A stretch of 64,000 nucleotides of DNA, taken from contig NC_134087.1 of the NCBI RefSeq assembly GCF_000715075.1, positions 153,747,436 to 153,811,435 of the forward strand, in the 5' to 3' direction. Each line of letters begins with the position of its first letter. Position 1 is the stretch's first letter. A program made the position numbers and the translations under genes. Source of the DNA: Nicotiana tabacum. Lineage: Eukaryota > Streptophyta > Magnoliopsida > Solanales > Solanaceae. Below, in pieces: positions 35,640 through 47,502 of the stretch. The notes under the pieces were generated by a model. It had not been told where the DNA came from, did no database searches, and was given only the letters and a program-made list of their open reading frames with translations.

Positions 35640-36900
35640 GGATTTGTTGTTGTTACCATTCCAATTACCCTGATTGTTCTAATTATTTTTCTGATTGCCC
35701 CAATTGGAATTTTGGTTGTTGTTCCCCCAATTACCATTGCCTTGTTATTGTTGATTGCCCCAATTGCCTTGGGGTCTCCATTGTTGTTGGTTGGAAGAAT
35801 TTTCCCTTTGGCCTTAGATAATTGTTCACGTATTGCACCTCTTCATTCTGCCCATCATAACCATCATCTTGGAATCCACCACAATCATTGTCAAATTGCT
35901 CCGAATTCCCTTGGTTTTGTTGACCTCTTTGTCTTCTTTTGTTGACTAGCATGTTGACACCCTCCATATCATTCACTTGGCAAGGATTTTGAACTTGTTG
36001 CAGCTGTGCCCTTGCTAGTTGGTTCATTGTAGTTGTCAACTCAGCTATAGCCTGCCCATGATCATGTAACTCCTTGTGCAAATGAGTGACCGTGGGGTCA
36101 CCCTGGGGCACATTGGCTCTACTTTGCCAAGCAGAAGAATTGTCAGCCATCTCGTCAAGAATGTCACAAGACTCATCATAAGACAGCTTCATGAAGTTGC
36201 CCCTAGCAAGTTGGTTCACTATGCACTGGTTTGTTATTTTAATGCCCCGGTAGAAAGTCTGTTGGATCATCACCTCAGTCATATCATTATTGGGGCATTC
36301 CTTTACCATTATTCTATAGCGCTCCCAAATATCATGCAATGGTTCAGTGGGCTCCTGCTTGAAAGCCGAGATCTAATCTCTCAATGCTGCCATATGCCCT
36401 GATGAGAAAAATTTTGCAATGAACTTGTCCGTCAACTCATCCCAGATAGTGATGGAATGGTTGGGAAGTCGCTCGAGCCAATCCAATGACTTCCCTCTAA
36501 GTGAGAATGGGAAGAGTCTCAACCGAAGTGTATCCTCGGACACATTAGTTTGCTTGTTCCCCAACAAGCATCCACAAAACTCTTGAGATGTTTGTAAGCA
36601 TTCTGATTGGCAGCGCCCGTGAAATACCCCCGCTGCTCCAGCAATGTCAGCATCACATTGGTAATTTGAAAATTGCCCCCGGATCCAGGGTGGGACAATT
36701 GCACTTGCATAGCCTTGGTTGGGAAGAACTCGAGGAGCCACTCTTGGAGGTGGCGGGGGAGGGTCTGGAATATTATCATTGTCCTAGCGGCCTCTCCTTT
36801 GTCCTTGAGGCATAATAGGGACCTCATCATCAACGTTGTCATCTACCTCCTCCCCTAGTGGAAGATCTCTAAGAGGTGCGTTGTTTAAGTTTGCTGCCAT
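35640..36900 (-). pseudogene. gag: Athila-type gag, broken
   Basis: On the minus strand the likely start is ATG at 36900-36898 (MAANLNNAPLRDLPLGEE). The Retrotrans_gag domain follows, with DTLRLRLFPFSLRGKSLDWLE and WDELTDKFIAKFF (about 36400-36560). Next come HDIWERYRIMVKECPNN and QQTFYRGI (36230-36340), then ANLTRGNFM-like and EMADNS segments. The tail is rich in Q and N (35700-35900). Frameshifts or stops fall near 36800 and 36373. The protein would form the particle core. Nothing downstream encodes protease or polymerase, so this copy cannot move alone. Confidence 0.85.
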
Positions 36901-36995
36901 TTGTACCTGAAGTTGTGACACACACAAATTAGTAACACAGAAGGAAAGAAGAACAATACACAAAACTATTTACATAGATAGCCAAAACCGTTAGC

Positions 36996-37013
36996 TCCCC
37001 GACAACGGCGCCA
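36996..37013 (-). other. Primer-binding site, Athila (tRNA-Asp type)
   Basis: The minus strand reads TGGCGCCGTTGTCGGGGA. It matches the complement of the plant tRNA-Asp 3' end except one base, and lies a few nt inside the 5' LTR. Confidence 0.85.
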
Positions 37014-37955
37014 AAAAGTGATCGAGGCCAACCCTGTACTACTATGAAGCAGCAAGAGAGGTCGAAGAAGCTTTTACCCGAGAAGGTCGGGATCGATTTC
37101 CACAGGGAGCTAGATATTGGAGTTGAGTTTCTATCTAAATTGGTGTTGTATAATTGTTCCTAATTGCACTTCTAAACATTGTTGGTTTTGATTTTACTTC
37201 TAATTTTATGTTGCTATGATGCTAAATTAAGCTAAGTAAAGCTAAGATTAAACTATTGATAGTTGTTCAAATAGATAAAAGGCACTAGGGTAGTGACTTT
37301 CTCCTGGGTGGTTAATTGACGGATTCTTGAGTCTAAGGCTAGATTGTCGCATTTGGGGAGTATGATATAACTATTGCACGATTCTACTCACTCTATGCCT
37401 CTCGGTAGTTCGAGTGATTTTGCCCGAATTAACTTTCTCAAGACCAATTAGGTATGATAATTTGTGCAAGCAATTGAGGTTCAAGTCGGGTATTACTATC
37501 TCTAGATTTAACCCTTTAATAGGGGCTATCAATCTCTTGAGTATGCCCCAATTCCTTGTTGGACCAATTTCATGGACTTAGGCTCTATTTCTCAAGAAGA
37601 GCCAAAGTCTACTAAGCATAAACTAGTGTTTGCAACCACTAATTCAACATTAAAACCCTAAATTAGTCCAAATATCAAAGACCCATAGACAATCAAGCAT
37701 CAAAATACAAGACCCATCAATTACCCACACTAGGGTTGAGCCACAACCCTAGCTAATGGGTCTAGCTACTCATGATTATAGAAGAAAGCAAAGAAATAGA
37801 TGAAGAAAAGCCCATAATAATTAATTACTAGATAAAACTTGAAGATTCAATGATGAAAATAAGCTAAAATTATGCAAAATGGTAAAGGAGAAGTGTTCAC
37901 GAGTGCAGCTCTATCCCAAAAATCTATTTGATAACCTAAAAATGGGAAAAGAAAC

Positions 37956-37963
37956 TATTTATA
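37956..37963 (-). promoter_or_regulatory. TATA box, Athila family 2 LTR
   Basis: On the minus strand this reads TATAAATA, about 40 bp downstream of the CG-rich repeat array. Confidence 0.5.
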
Positions 37964-37997
37964 CTAGGCTAAAAATTCTGGACAAAAATACCCTTGC

Positions 37998-38310
37998 GGG
38001 GCTAGTGCGGACCGCACAAAATCGAGTGCGGCCACACTAAGGCTCTTGGCTGAGATAATGTGCTCTCTGAAGTTGGCCACCGTGGACCGCACAAAATGCA
38101 CCGCGGCCGCGGTGGCTTCTATTGTGGTCCGTACAAAATGGACCGCGGACCACATTAGGCATAATCCTCCAATTGGCAACTCTCTGATCATGGGCTCTGT
38201 GCACCGCACAAAATCGAGTGCGACCGCATTGCTTGGTTGCCTGAAATGCCTGCTCTCTGAACTTCATCTTTATGGATCGCACAAAATGGTGTGTGGCCGC
38301 ACTGGCCCTG
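37998..38310. repeat. GTGCGG-CCGCACAAAAT repeat array in U3
   Basis: Five units of about 60-65 bp pair a GACCGCACAAAATNG block with a GTGCGGCCGCA-type block, near 38005, 38085, 38130, 38205 and 38275. Several units hold CCGCGGCCGCGG-like palindromes. They sit just upstream of the LTR TATA box. Confidence 0.7.
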
Positions 38311-38510
38311 TTTGACTGAACTTGGCCTTGGTCTTGGTACTTGTGCATGTTTCACTCCTTTTTGAGCTGGTTTTTGATAAATTGTCACCTTGTTGATCAA
38401 ACCCTACAATCAAGTACAACATGTGAGCCTTTGGGACTATTTTGTACATATTTCTAATCAAAACATAAGCAAGAAGGAGAGTAAAATGCATCATAATCCC
38501 TAGTTATCAA

Positions 38511-38668
38511 TGATAAGGTTCAATAGAGTCTTGCGGATCGGTACGAAGACGTTTGTACTTATCTTCGAGATGCTACCAAACCATTATGAAACTTTACTTT
38601 CTTTTACTATTGTCATGCAGATTTATTGATTTCCAAATCTAAACTTCTATTCTTTTATTCTCTCATAG
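38511..38668 (+). other. Leader of element D
   Basis: It contains AGAGTCTTGCGGATCGGTAC, similar to the leader of element A near 5421. It ends in a pyrimidine-rich CTTTTATTCTCTCATAG directly before the gag ATG. Confidence 0.6.
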
Positions 38669-39623
38669 ATGGTGAGGACACGTACGACCGGATCAGGTGG
38701 ACGACCACCAGTTCCACCAGCTAGGTCGTCGAGAGGCTGGGGCCGCCGTAGAGGCCGAGGTGTGGCTCGTGCTATAGCTAGAGCAGCACACTGGATGTTG
38801 TTAAGCCGGTGGGACTAGCTCAGGCACCAGTTGTGCCCATTGTGTTCCTAGACCTTCAGGAGGCCTTAGCCCAAATTTTGACTGTGTGCACGAGCCTGTC
38901 TCAAGCAGTATCAGTTCCAGCTGTACTAGCCACTTCACAAGATGGGGGAGGTGCTCAGACGCCCTGCGCCCGTACTCTAGAGCATGTAACTCAGGGACTC
39001 TAGACACCGGGGGTACTACCAGCCCGGCCGGTTGCAGCTGCTCGAGCTAGGTTGGCCCACCTATGAGTGATAACGAGCAAAAAAGACTAGAGTGATTTGG
39101 GAGACTTAAGCCTCCAGAGTTCAGTGGGGTAGAGTCAGAGGATGCTCAAGATTTTATAAACAGGTGCTAGCGGATCCTTCGTACAATGAGTATTTTAGAG
39201 ACTAGTGGAGTTCTATTTACTACTTTTCAGCTGATAGAGGGAGCCTACAGATGGTGGCAGGCCTATGAGTTGGACAGGCCAACCGATGCAGCACCGCTTA
39301 CATGGTATGAGCTCTCGGTTCTCTTCTTAGAGAAGTTTGTCCCACAGACTCGCAGAGAGGAGTTGCATAGGCAGTTTGAGCAGCTATGCCAAGAGGATAT
39401 GACAGTGACTCAGTATGAGATAAAGTTTTCAGTTTGGCTCGTCATGCTGTATGGTTGGTTCCCACTTATTGGGAGAAGATTAGGAGGTTCATTTATGGCC
39501 TCAACTATGGATTATGCTTCATTATGGCTCAGGAGGTGACGACGGGTGCGAGGTTTGACCATGTCGTCAATATTGATAGACTCTTAGAGTTGGTTTTCAG
39601 TCATTAGCAAGGGGCATGGGCCC
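38669..39623 (+). pseudogene. gag: Element D gag, 5' part
   Basis: The start ATG at 38669 gives MVRTRTTGSGGRPP and a basic RGWGRRRGRG stretch. The frame shifts near 38800, and stops follow at 39001 and further on. The Retrotrans_gag core is readable at 39186-39490 (AYRWWQAYELDRP, TWYELSVLFLEKFVPQTRREE, DMTVTQYEIKF). Element E interrupts it after 39623, and gag resumes at 50173. Confidence 0.82.
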
Positions 39624-39628
39624 AAAAG
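39624..39628. repeat. Target-site duplication AAAAG, left copy of element E
   Basis: AAAAG before the LTR start TGTTACAACCC is matched by AAAAG at 50168-50172. Confidence 0.88.
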
Positions 39629-42223
39629 TGTTACAACCCATATCCACATGTGTTAGTTCATGCCATATATTAGTTAACATAAATCCAAGAAGGAATTATC
39701 TTTGAGATGATAAGAAGTCTATCCTATTGGTCTTAAGTGATACAAGAGTGTATAAGGGTGATTAACCAGTATTAGAAGTTAAACGAATCAAGGATGTTGT
39801 AACTCGAATTTTCAGGTAATCTAGCGGTGCTTAATACACTAAAGAGGTCATTTATGAAGGTATTTTAATCATATAATATCCGTATCATAAGTCTTGAAGT
39901 CAAACGAGTTATGAAACAAAAGTCGACAAAAGTTGTCGCAACTTAGGTTCATAATTTTACTTAAACATTAGGTCAAATGTTTCTAATCTTTTCTTATAAT
40001 TTACAAGGAATTACGGGGTTATATACCAACCAAATTAAAGATCTATGAGTCTAGTTTCCAATGCATTAAACCGTTCATCGATACGATCTCGGAGTAGAGA
40101 GATATTCACATTTTTGGGAGACTGCGCCAAGCACCTCTCTATGGGGCCCACTAAGTCGGTTTAAGATATTTGGACCTATATAGGATGCCTCCAACCCGTT
40201 TTAAGTCATTTCTTTTCACTATTTTCAGACCTTAGAACCCTAGGAACATCCTCTCAAGGTTCTCTCAAGATTCAAGACCCAAAAAAGGGCAAACAACACA
40301 AATCAAGTGTCGGGAATTCCGTGGCGCTAGTAAGTCTCTTGTTCTTCTTGTTGTTGCTCATTTTTGTGTCGTTTCAGCTCGTGTGGGAGGTTGTTTTAAA
40401 GGGTTTATGTTCTGTAAATACTCCCTCATGTTCTTAATATCAATCCTAGGTGATTTCAAGCCTTCTAAAGTGATTCTAGTGCCGAAAAACACTAATTGAT
40501 CGCTAGTTTCGCTCTTTTGTTGTTGTGGCAGCATTGGAGGGATATTTCATGGAAATTTAAGGTCAAATTGGAGTTTTTATTTATGTATAAAGGTAAGGAA
40601 CCTCTTACTCTATATGTATTTAAGATTATCCAAGTTGCGGCTAAGCCATTGAAGCTAGAACTTGTGAGATATATATCGAAAGGTTTGGTAGTAATGTTAT
40701 TGTTTTGTTGACTGTTTTGCGTTGTTGTTGGGCTGCGTATTTTACTACTATATTGTGGAGTTTTGGATGAGGAAGGGTGTGGAGAAACACCATATATATG
40801 TAGGGTTATGGGCTGATAGTTATTCGTAACATTTCCAGGTTGTTTGACACGACTACGGTGGTCGTCGTATGTATGGAGTGATTAGGCTGTGTGTGGACTA
40901 TTTTGGGAGGCTCAATACGTTTATTATTGATGTTGTTTGGGCTGTTTGGTGACTGTTTTGAATGGTGTGAGGTCATATATATAGGGGAGGTGCTGTCCGT
41001 TTCATCGTAAAATAGGTTGTGGTCGATACATAATAGTTATGACGCTTAAATGATAACGATAGTATCGTTTCTCTTATTGTAGACTAAGGAGTTTTGACAA
41101 TTGCATAGCTTGAGATTATGGCAGTATATACAAGGAATGTGAGGCTATCCCTTTCCTTCTTTTGCACGACTCCGATTGTACATAATGTAATGAACGAGCT
41201 TCCAAAGATACTCTACTCTTAGAAGCTAGCAGTACTTACATTGTTTTCCCTCTTATGGAACGATTGATGTTAATGTTGCTTCTCTTATTCTTATGTTATC
41301 AATGTTATTGGTACTTCCTGATTCTTATAAGGTTCATAGTGAAGAGTTAGTCCTAATAACGTGTACAGAGGATACCGACCTTACGTCACTCCGAAAGGTT
41401 TAGAATGTGATTCCATGAGTCGAGCATGCATTATATATGTATCTATTTTACTCTACCGAGCCACGCTATAGTTGGCCGGGTACGAAACCTATTGTGGCCG
41501 GGTACGATATGATGATAATGATGCCTACAGAGGCGAATGCTTTAAAGGTTTATGTATTGATACATATGTATCATGCATTTCATGTAAGTAGCCCTCAGAG
41601 GTACTAAGATGTTACAGGTTGTATATTCTCTATCCTTGCTTACATTACTGATCGTATTTATGGTTCCTTGCCTTACATACTCAGTACTTTATTCGTACTG
41701 ACGTCCTTTTATTTGTGGACGCTGCATGTCGTGCTGCAGGTCCTGATAGACAGGCAGGTGCAGCTCCCCCACCACAGTAGACTGTCCAGTTCAGCGGTGA
41801 TTGGCGAGATCCCTTCTCCGGACTTGCCTTGGTCTTGGTATGCAATTTTTGTTATAGACATTATGGGTATGTCGGGGCCCTGTTCCGGCTATGTTGCAAC
41901 ACTTATGTTCTTTTAGAGGCTCATAGATAGGTGTCGGCTCATGTATAGTTTGGTATGCCTTGTCGGCTAGTTTTTGTTGTATAGTCTTTCATAGTAGCGT
42001 GGTAGCTCATACCTTATACGTAGTTTCTTGATTGTCTGGTCATCCCCTGCTATATATGTTCATGCCGTCATATTTTATTGCTGGTTGTCCATGATCTAGG
42101 TCTACCATTTATATTGATCTCGTCAGCCTTAAAAGATAATAATGAAGGTTAGATGAAATGTACGTTGGTGTTCGGCAAGTGTGGTCGGGTGCTAGTCATG
42201 GCCCTTTAGCTTGGGTTGTGACA
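39629..42223 (+). repeat. Element E 5' LTR (2.6 kb)
   Basis: It begins TGTTACAACCC and ends GGTTGTGACA. It matches 47503-50167 except for scattered substitutions and a missing ~70-bp minisatellite segment around 41490. The TATA box is at 40177. Confidence 0.9.
40177..40183 (+). promoter_or_regulatory. TATA box candidate, element E 5' LTR
   Basis: TATATAG is in the context GGACC-TATATAGGA and is repeated at 48051-48057 in the 3' LTR. Confidence 0.4.
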
Positions 42224-42227
42224 AACT

Positions 42228-42239
42228 TGGTATCAGAGC
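42228..42239 (+). other. Primer-binding site, element E (tRNA-Met type)
   Basis: TGGTATCAGAGC lies 4 nt after the LTR end, the same primer as element A. Confidence 0.85.
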
Positions 42240-42428
42240 AAGTCTATCCTAGGGGTTGTCTATGAGCCGTGTCTAGTAGAGTCTTGATTATGGATGTGTA
42301 GCGCGCCACATTTATAATCAGGAGGCTACATGACATCTAGGGTTGTTACCTTCTTCCTGAATCTAGATCGTGCGTAGAGTTGAGTCGTAAGTGTTCGTCT
42401 CTAATATTCACCTTGTTTTTTTTCAGTG

Positions 42429-43655
42429 ATGCCTTCGACTAGGAAGCAAACGATTATTAGACGGCTTGATACAGCAGCGGGAGAGGGTACCAGTCAGGTG
42501 CCCCAAGTTAGAGCAGGACAAAGTGAGGCTCAAAGTGAGATGCCCTCTCATACCTTATCTACTCCATCTCCTCCAGAGGGTATTAGAAGGCACCCAGCGC
42601 CTCCAGTTCATCCGTCTGGCACTCCAGACCAGGATATGCAGAGTGCTTTGCAGTTATTGACTAGCTTGGTAGCTGCTCAGGCTCAGAGGCAGAATACAGG
42701 TGCTGCTGAGAAACCAGTTAGTACAAGAGTTCGTGATTTTATTAATTTAGACCCTCCAGTGTTTACCGGATCAGACCCCAAGGAGGACCCACAGACTTTT
42801 ATTGACCAGGTTCATCGTACACTTCGGGTTATGCATGTTAGTGATACAGAGGCAGTAGAGTTGGCTTCTTATCGGCTACGGGATTTAGCGGTTCTCTGGT
42901 ATGATAGTTGGGAGAGATCCAGGGGTCCGAACCCTCCTCCAGCTGTGTGGAAGGAATTTTCTGAGGCCTTTCTTCGTCACTACTTGCCAGTTGAGATACG
43001 ACGAGCTAGAGCTGATAAGTTCTTGAACCTTAGACAAGGTAATATGAGTGTGCAAGAGTACAGTATGCAGTTTGATTCTTTGGCAAGGTATGCTCCCATA
43101 TGGTGGCCGAGATGAGTGATAGGGTGCATATGTTCGTGAATGGGTTGGGACCACATCTGATAAATGAGTGTACGACAGCCTCCTTGGTGGAGGGTATGGA
43201 TATTTCCCGTATTCAAGCTTATGCCCAGACCCTAGAGGATCGTAAGCGCCAGCAGAGGGCAGTTAGGGAGTAGGATAGAGGCCAGCATAAGAGGGCGAGA
43301 TTTGCAGGGTATTCTGATGACTTCAGAGGCCGCATCAGGCCACAGTTTTCGAGGAGTTCGGCGCCACCTGTAGCTAGTTCTCCTCCACAGTTTCAGAGGC
43401 CTCGATATGATCGATCCTATTCTGGTCCAGGTCAGAGTTCGCGGGCATCTGGCTCGCAACATCATAGGGATACTAGTCAGATGAGACCCCCAACACCACA
43501 TTGTGATCAGTGCAGCAAGGCCCACTTTGGAATGTGTCGTCGAAGTTCTGATGCATGCTATTCGTGCGGGCAGCCTGGCTATATGATGCGGGATTGTCCT
43601 AATAGAGGAGGTGATGGTATGGCTCAGCCGACTGGATCTGTGTCTGGTTCTTCCT
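42429..43655 (+). pseudogene. gag: Element E gag with zinc knuckle, broken
   Basis: The start is ATG 42429 (MPSTRKQTIIRR), right after a pyrimidine tract ending CAG. The Retrotrans_gag domain covers about 42750-43110 (PPVFTGSDPKEDPQTFIDQ, LAVLWYDSWE, EFSEAFLRHYLP, NMSVQEYSMQFDSLARYAP). One base is lost near 43097-43100, and reading continues in the next frame through an in-frame TAG at 43271-43273. The zinc knuckle at 43556-43597 reads C-x2-C-x4-Y-x4-C, so the histidine is replaced by tyrosine. The protein would package the RNA; this copy is inactive. Confidence 0.87.
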
Positions 43656-45667
43656 CATCAGTTCGACCTCCAGCACGGGGTTTTCAGCAGTCGACAGGTC
43701 GTGGTAGGGGTAGAGGTGCAGTGCCGAGTTCGAGTGGTGCTCAAAATCGAACCTATGCTCTAGTAGGTCGACAGGATCTCGAGTCGTCTCCAAATGTTGT
43801 TACAGGTATTATATCTGTGTTTTCTTATGATGTATATGCGTTGATTGATCCGGGATCTACATTATCATATGTTACACCCTTTGTGGCTAATAAGTTTGGC
43901 ATTGAACCTGAATTGATAAGTAAACCCCTCGCGGTATCTACTCCGATAGGAGATTCTGTGATTGCTAAAAGGGTATATAGAGGTTGCACTGTGATGATTT
44001 GTAGTCGTCAAACCTCGGCAAATTTATTTGAGTTAGAAATGGTTGATTTTGATATGATAATGGGAATGGACTGGTTGGCCTCATGCTATGCAAATGTTGA
44101 CTGTCGTACGAAGATGGTTAGGTTCCAATTTCCAGGTGAACCCGTCATTGAATGGAAAGGGAACATTGCTACACCGAAAGGTAGGTTTATTTCCTATCTT
44201 AAGGCAAGGAAAATGATCTCAAAAGGTTACATTTATCATCTCGTTCACGTTAGGGATACGGAGGCGAAACCGCCTACTTTACAATCAATCCCTGTGGTCA
44301 ACGAATTCCCAGATGTTTTCCCAGATGAACTCCCAGGCCTTCCTCCTGAAAGGGAGATTGAGTTTAGCATTGATGTGTTGCCTGACACTCAACCGATCTC
44401 TATTCCTCCATACAGAATGGCCCCGGCAGAGTTGCGAGAGTTGAAGGTGCAGTTGAAGGACTTGCTGGATAAGGGCTTTATTAGGCCTAGCACTTCACCT
44501 TGGGGAGCACCAGTCCTATTCGTGCGGAAGAAAGACGGGTCGTTACGGATGTGTATCGACTATCGACAGATGAATAAGTCTACTATAAAGAACAAGTATC
44601 CACTTCCAAGAATTGATGACCTGTTTGACCAACTCCAGGGTGCCAAGTATTTCTCTAAGATTGATTTACGTTCAGGGTATCATTAGGTAAGGGTTAGGGA
44701 GAAAGATATTCCAAAGACAGCCTTCCGGACAAGATATGGGCACTTTGAGTTCTTGGTGATGTCGTTCGGGCTAACAAATGCCCCAGCAGCTTTTATGGAT
44801 CTCATGAATACTATATTCAGGCCCTATCTTGATGTGTACGTGATTGTATTCATTGATGACATTCTAGTGTATTCTCGTTCGGAGGCGGAACATGCGGGCC
44901 ACTTGCGGATAGTATTACAGACGCTTCAGGATCGTAAGTTATATGCTAAGCTCTCCAAATGTGAATTCTGGCTGAACTCAGTAGCATTCCTTGGCCATGT
45001 GATATCTGATGAGGGTATTAGTGTCGACACTCAGAAGATCGATGCAGTAAAGAATTGGCCGAGACCTACAACACCATCAGAAGTCCGCAGCTTCCTAGGA
45101 CTAGCAGGATATTATAGGCGGTTTGTAGAAGGATTTTCCTCTATATCATCACCATTGACTAAGTTAACAAAAAAAGCTACCAAATTCCAGTGGTCTGACA
45201 CTTGTGAACGTAGTTTTCAGGAGTTGAAGAATCGATTGACATCTGCACCAGTGCTCACTCTTCCTGAAGGAACAGAAGATTATGTGGTATATTGTGATGC
45301 CTCAGGTATAGGTTTGGGGTGCGTATTGATGCAGCATGGGAATGTGATTGCTTATGCATCAAGACAATTGAAGAAGCATGAAAAGAATTATCCAACCCAT
45401 GATTTGGAATTGGCTGCAGTAATATATGCTTTGAAGATATGGCGGCACTACTTATACGGCGTCCATGTTGACATCTACACAGATCACAAGAGTTTACAAT
45501 ACATCTTCAAGCAGAAAGAGTTGAATTTGAGGCAGCGTAGGTGGCTTGAATTATTGAAAGACTACGACGTCGAGATATTGTATCATCCCGGTAAAGCCAA
45601 TGTTGTGGCAGACGCTCTTAGCCGTAAATCAATGGGGAGCTTAGTACATATTGAGGCAGGTAGATAG
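43656..45667 (+). pseudogene. pol: Element E protease, RT and RNaseH, with stops
   Basis: The protease active site is D-P-G-S at 43847 ([12 protein letters not shown]). RT starts near 44290 ([20 protein letters not shown]) and has [16 protein letters not shown]. The catalytic FIDD is at 44849-44860. TAG at 44684-44686 replaces the glutamine after SGYH. RNaseH follows ([72 protein letters not shown]). The frame ends at TAG 45665-45667, before the integrase zinc region, and reading then continues in the same frame. Confidence 0.9.
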
Positions 45668-47261
45668 GGGTTGATTAAAGAGCTTCATCAGCTAGCCAAT
45701 ATGAGAATCAGATTGTTAGACTCTGATGACGGAGGTGTTACTGTACAGAATACATCAGAATCATCTTTGGTAGCAGAGGTAAAAGCACGACAATATGAAG
45801 ATCCTATCTTAGTACGATTAAGAGAAAGCATTCAACAGTGTAAAAGTATGGCTTTTGGGATCGGAAAAGATGGGGCACTGAGATACCAGAGCCGATTGTG
45901 TGTGCCTAATGTGGCAGGGTTGCGAGAGAAGATTATGAATGAGATTCATCAATCCCGATATTCCATCCATCCCGGCTCGACAAAGATGTATCATGATGTC
46001 AAGGAGCAATATTGGTGGGATAATATGAAGAAGTCTATTGCAGAATTTGTAGCCCAGTGTCCCAGTGTCCCAATTGTCAACAAGTAAAGATAGAACATCA
46101 GAAACCCGGTGGATTGCTTCAAAATATAGAGATTCCGACCTGGAAGTGGGAGGTGATTAATATGGACTTCATTATTGGATTACCTCACTCTTATCATAAG
46201 TTTGACTCCATCTGGTTGATAATTGATCGACTTACAAAATGTGCCCATTTTCTTCCAGTGAAGACAACTTACACGGCTGAAGATTATGCAAAGTTGTATA
46301 TCAAGGAGATTGTTAGGCTTCATGGTGTGCCCATATCTATTATATCAGACCGAGGAGCTCAATTTACGGCTAACTTTTGGAGGTCTTTCCAGAAGGGTTT
46401 AGGCACACAGGTAAATCTCAGCACTGCATTTCATCCGCAGACTGACGGACAGGCTGAACGTACCATTCAGACACTGGAAGATATGCTACGAGCATGTATT
46501 CTAGATTTTAAGGGGAATTAGGATGATCATCTTCCACTCATAGAATTCGCCTATAACAATAACTACCATTCCAGTATTAAAATGGCCCCATACGAGGCAC
46601 TATACGGGAGGAGATGTAGATCACCAGTTGGATGGTTCGAAGTAGTGAAACAGAATTATATGGGCCAGATTTGATTCACCAAGCTATTAAGAAGGTGAAA
46701 GTGATACAGGAGCGATTGAGGACGGCACAAAGCAGGCAAAAATCTTATTCTGATGTCCGACGTCGTGATCTAGAGTTTGAGGTTGGTGACTGGGTTTTCC
46801 TGAGGATCTCACCAATGAAGGGTATTATGCGTTTTGGGAAGAAAGGTAAGCTGAGTCCAAGGTATATCGGGCCGTAAAAAATTCTTCGACGGATTGGACA
46901 GGTTGCTTATGAGTTAGCATTGCCATCCGAATTGGAATTTGTCCACCCGGTATTCCATGTATCTATGTTGAGAAAATGTATTGGAGACCCTTCTCGAGTC
47001 ATCCCTATCAAAGATGTACAAGTTACAGAGGACCTATCATATGAAGAAGTGCCAGTGGCGATATTAGATCGGCAAGTCCGCAAGCTGAGAACAAAAGACG
47101 TAGCTTCCGTCAAAGTATTGTGGAGGAACAAAAATATGGAAGAAATGACATGGGAAGCAGAAGAGGAGATGAAGTCTAAATACCCTTACTTATTCAAGAA
47201 TGAATATAACAAGGATGCTGGTGGAAGACATGATACATTGGAAGAAGAAACGGCTCTATGA
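45668..47261 (+). pseudogene. pol: Element E integrase with chromodomain, broken
   Basis: The zinc-binding region is readable at 45940-46080. An 8-bp duplication (CCCAGTGT twice, about 46057-46075) shifts the frame. The catalytic Asp 46164, Asp 46348 and Glu 46456 codons give DD35E spacing (NMDFIIGLP, ISDRGAQF, DGQAERTIQ). TAG at 46519-46521 falls where tryptophan is usual. One base is lost near 46640, and TAA at 46875 interrupts the GPY motif. The C-terminal chromodomain is at about 47065-47210 (ILDRQVRKLRTKDVASVKVLWRN, then EEMTWEAEEEMKSKYPYLF). The chromodomain assigns the element to chromoviruses, Tekay-like. Confidence 0.9.
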
Positions 47262-47490
47262 GGTAAGCAATAATTTGAGAATACTCCTCCTTAATACAAA
47301 ATGGTGATATGTAGATAATGTAAATACACATAATGCTTTGTGTAGCCTTGTGAAGCCATATGTTGGGATTAATTACTTTCAAGTTTTGCTAGTGACCATT
47401 TTATAGGGGAAAATTGATCGGAAATTTCCATTGGAATCCACGATGATTTAAACTCCCCATAAACCCTTATATTCGAAGACGAATGTTCCT
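47262..47490 (+). other. Element E 3' untranslated region
   Basis: A short non-coding stretch ends in ATTCGAAGACGAATGTTCCT just before the polypurine tract, the usual chromovirus arrangement. Confidence 0.7.
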
Positions 47491-47502
47491 AAGGGGGGAG
47501 GG
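47491..47502 (+). other. Polypurine tract of element E
   Basis: AAGGGGGGAGGG abuts the 3' LTR. Confidence 0.87.

Larger units (their letters stand above)
33780..38510 (-). mobile_element. Chimeric Athila-type remnant with two different LTRs
   Basis: All parts read on the minus strand: 5' LTR (37019-38510), tRNA-Asp-type primer site (36996-37013), gag (about 36900 down to 35640), 3' untranslated region, polypurine tract (35173-35187) and 3' LTR (33781-35172). The two LTRs share only the general Athila end style; their bodies do not align. There is no protease, RT or integrase. No target duplication is visible: TATAG lies on the left and ATGAT on the right. The simplest reading is a fusion of two separate Athila insertions after a deletion between them. 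Lineage is called from the primer site, gag style and the GTTTAAGTGTGGGG tract. Confidence 0.75.
37019..38510 (-). repeat. Athila-type 5' LTR (family 2), 1.49 kb
   Basis: On the minus strand it begins TGATAACTAGGGATT and ends GGTTGGCCTCGATCA, beside the tRNA-Asp-type primer site. It carries a GTGCGGNCGCAC repeat array and a TATA box. It does not align with the LTR at 33781-35172. Confidence 0.78.

Noticed and set aside
36996..37013. Possible tRNA-Asp gene end
   Set aside because: Only the last ~18 bases resemble the tRNA, with no cloverleaf upstream. It is the primer-binding site of Athila. The same reasoning applies to 5369, 12867 and 42228.
42389..42424. Complete intron in the element E leader (GTAAGT to TTTCAG)
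   Set aside because: It is only about 36 nt long, below the usual minimum for plant introns. Only the acceptor-like signal is kept as an observation.
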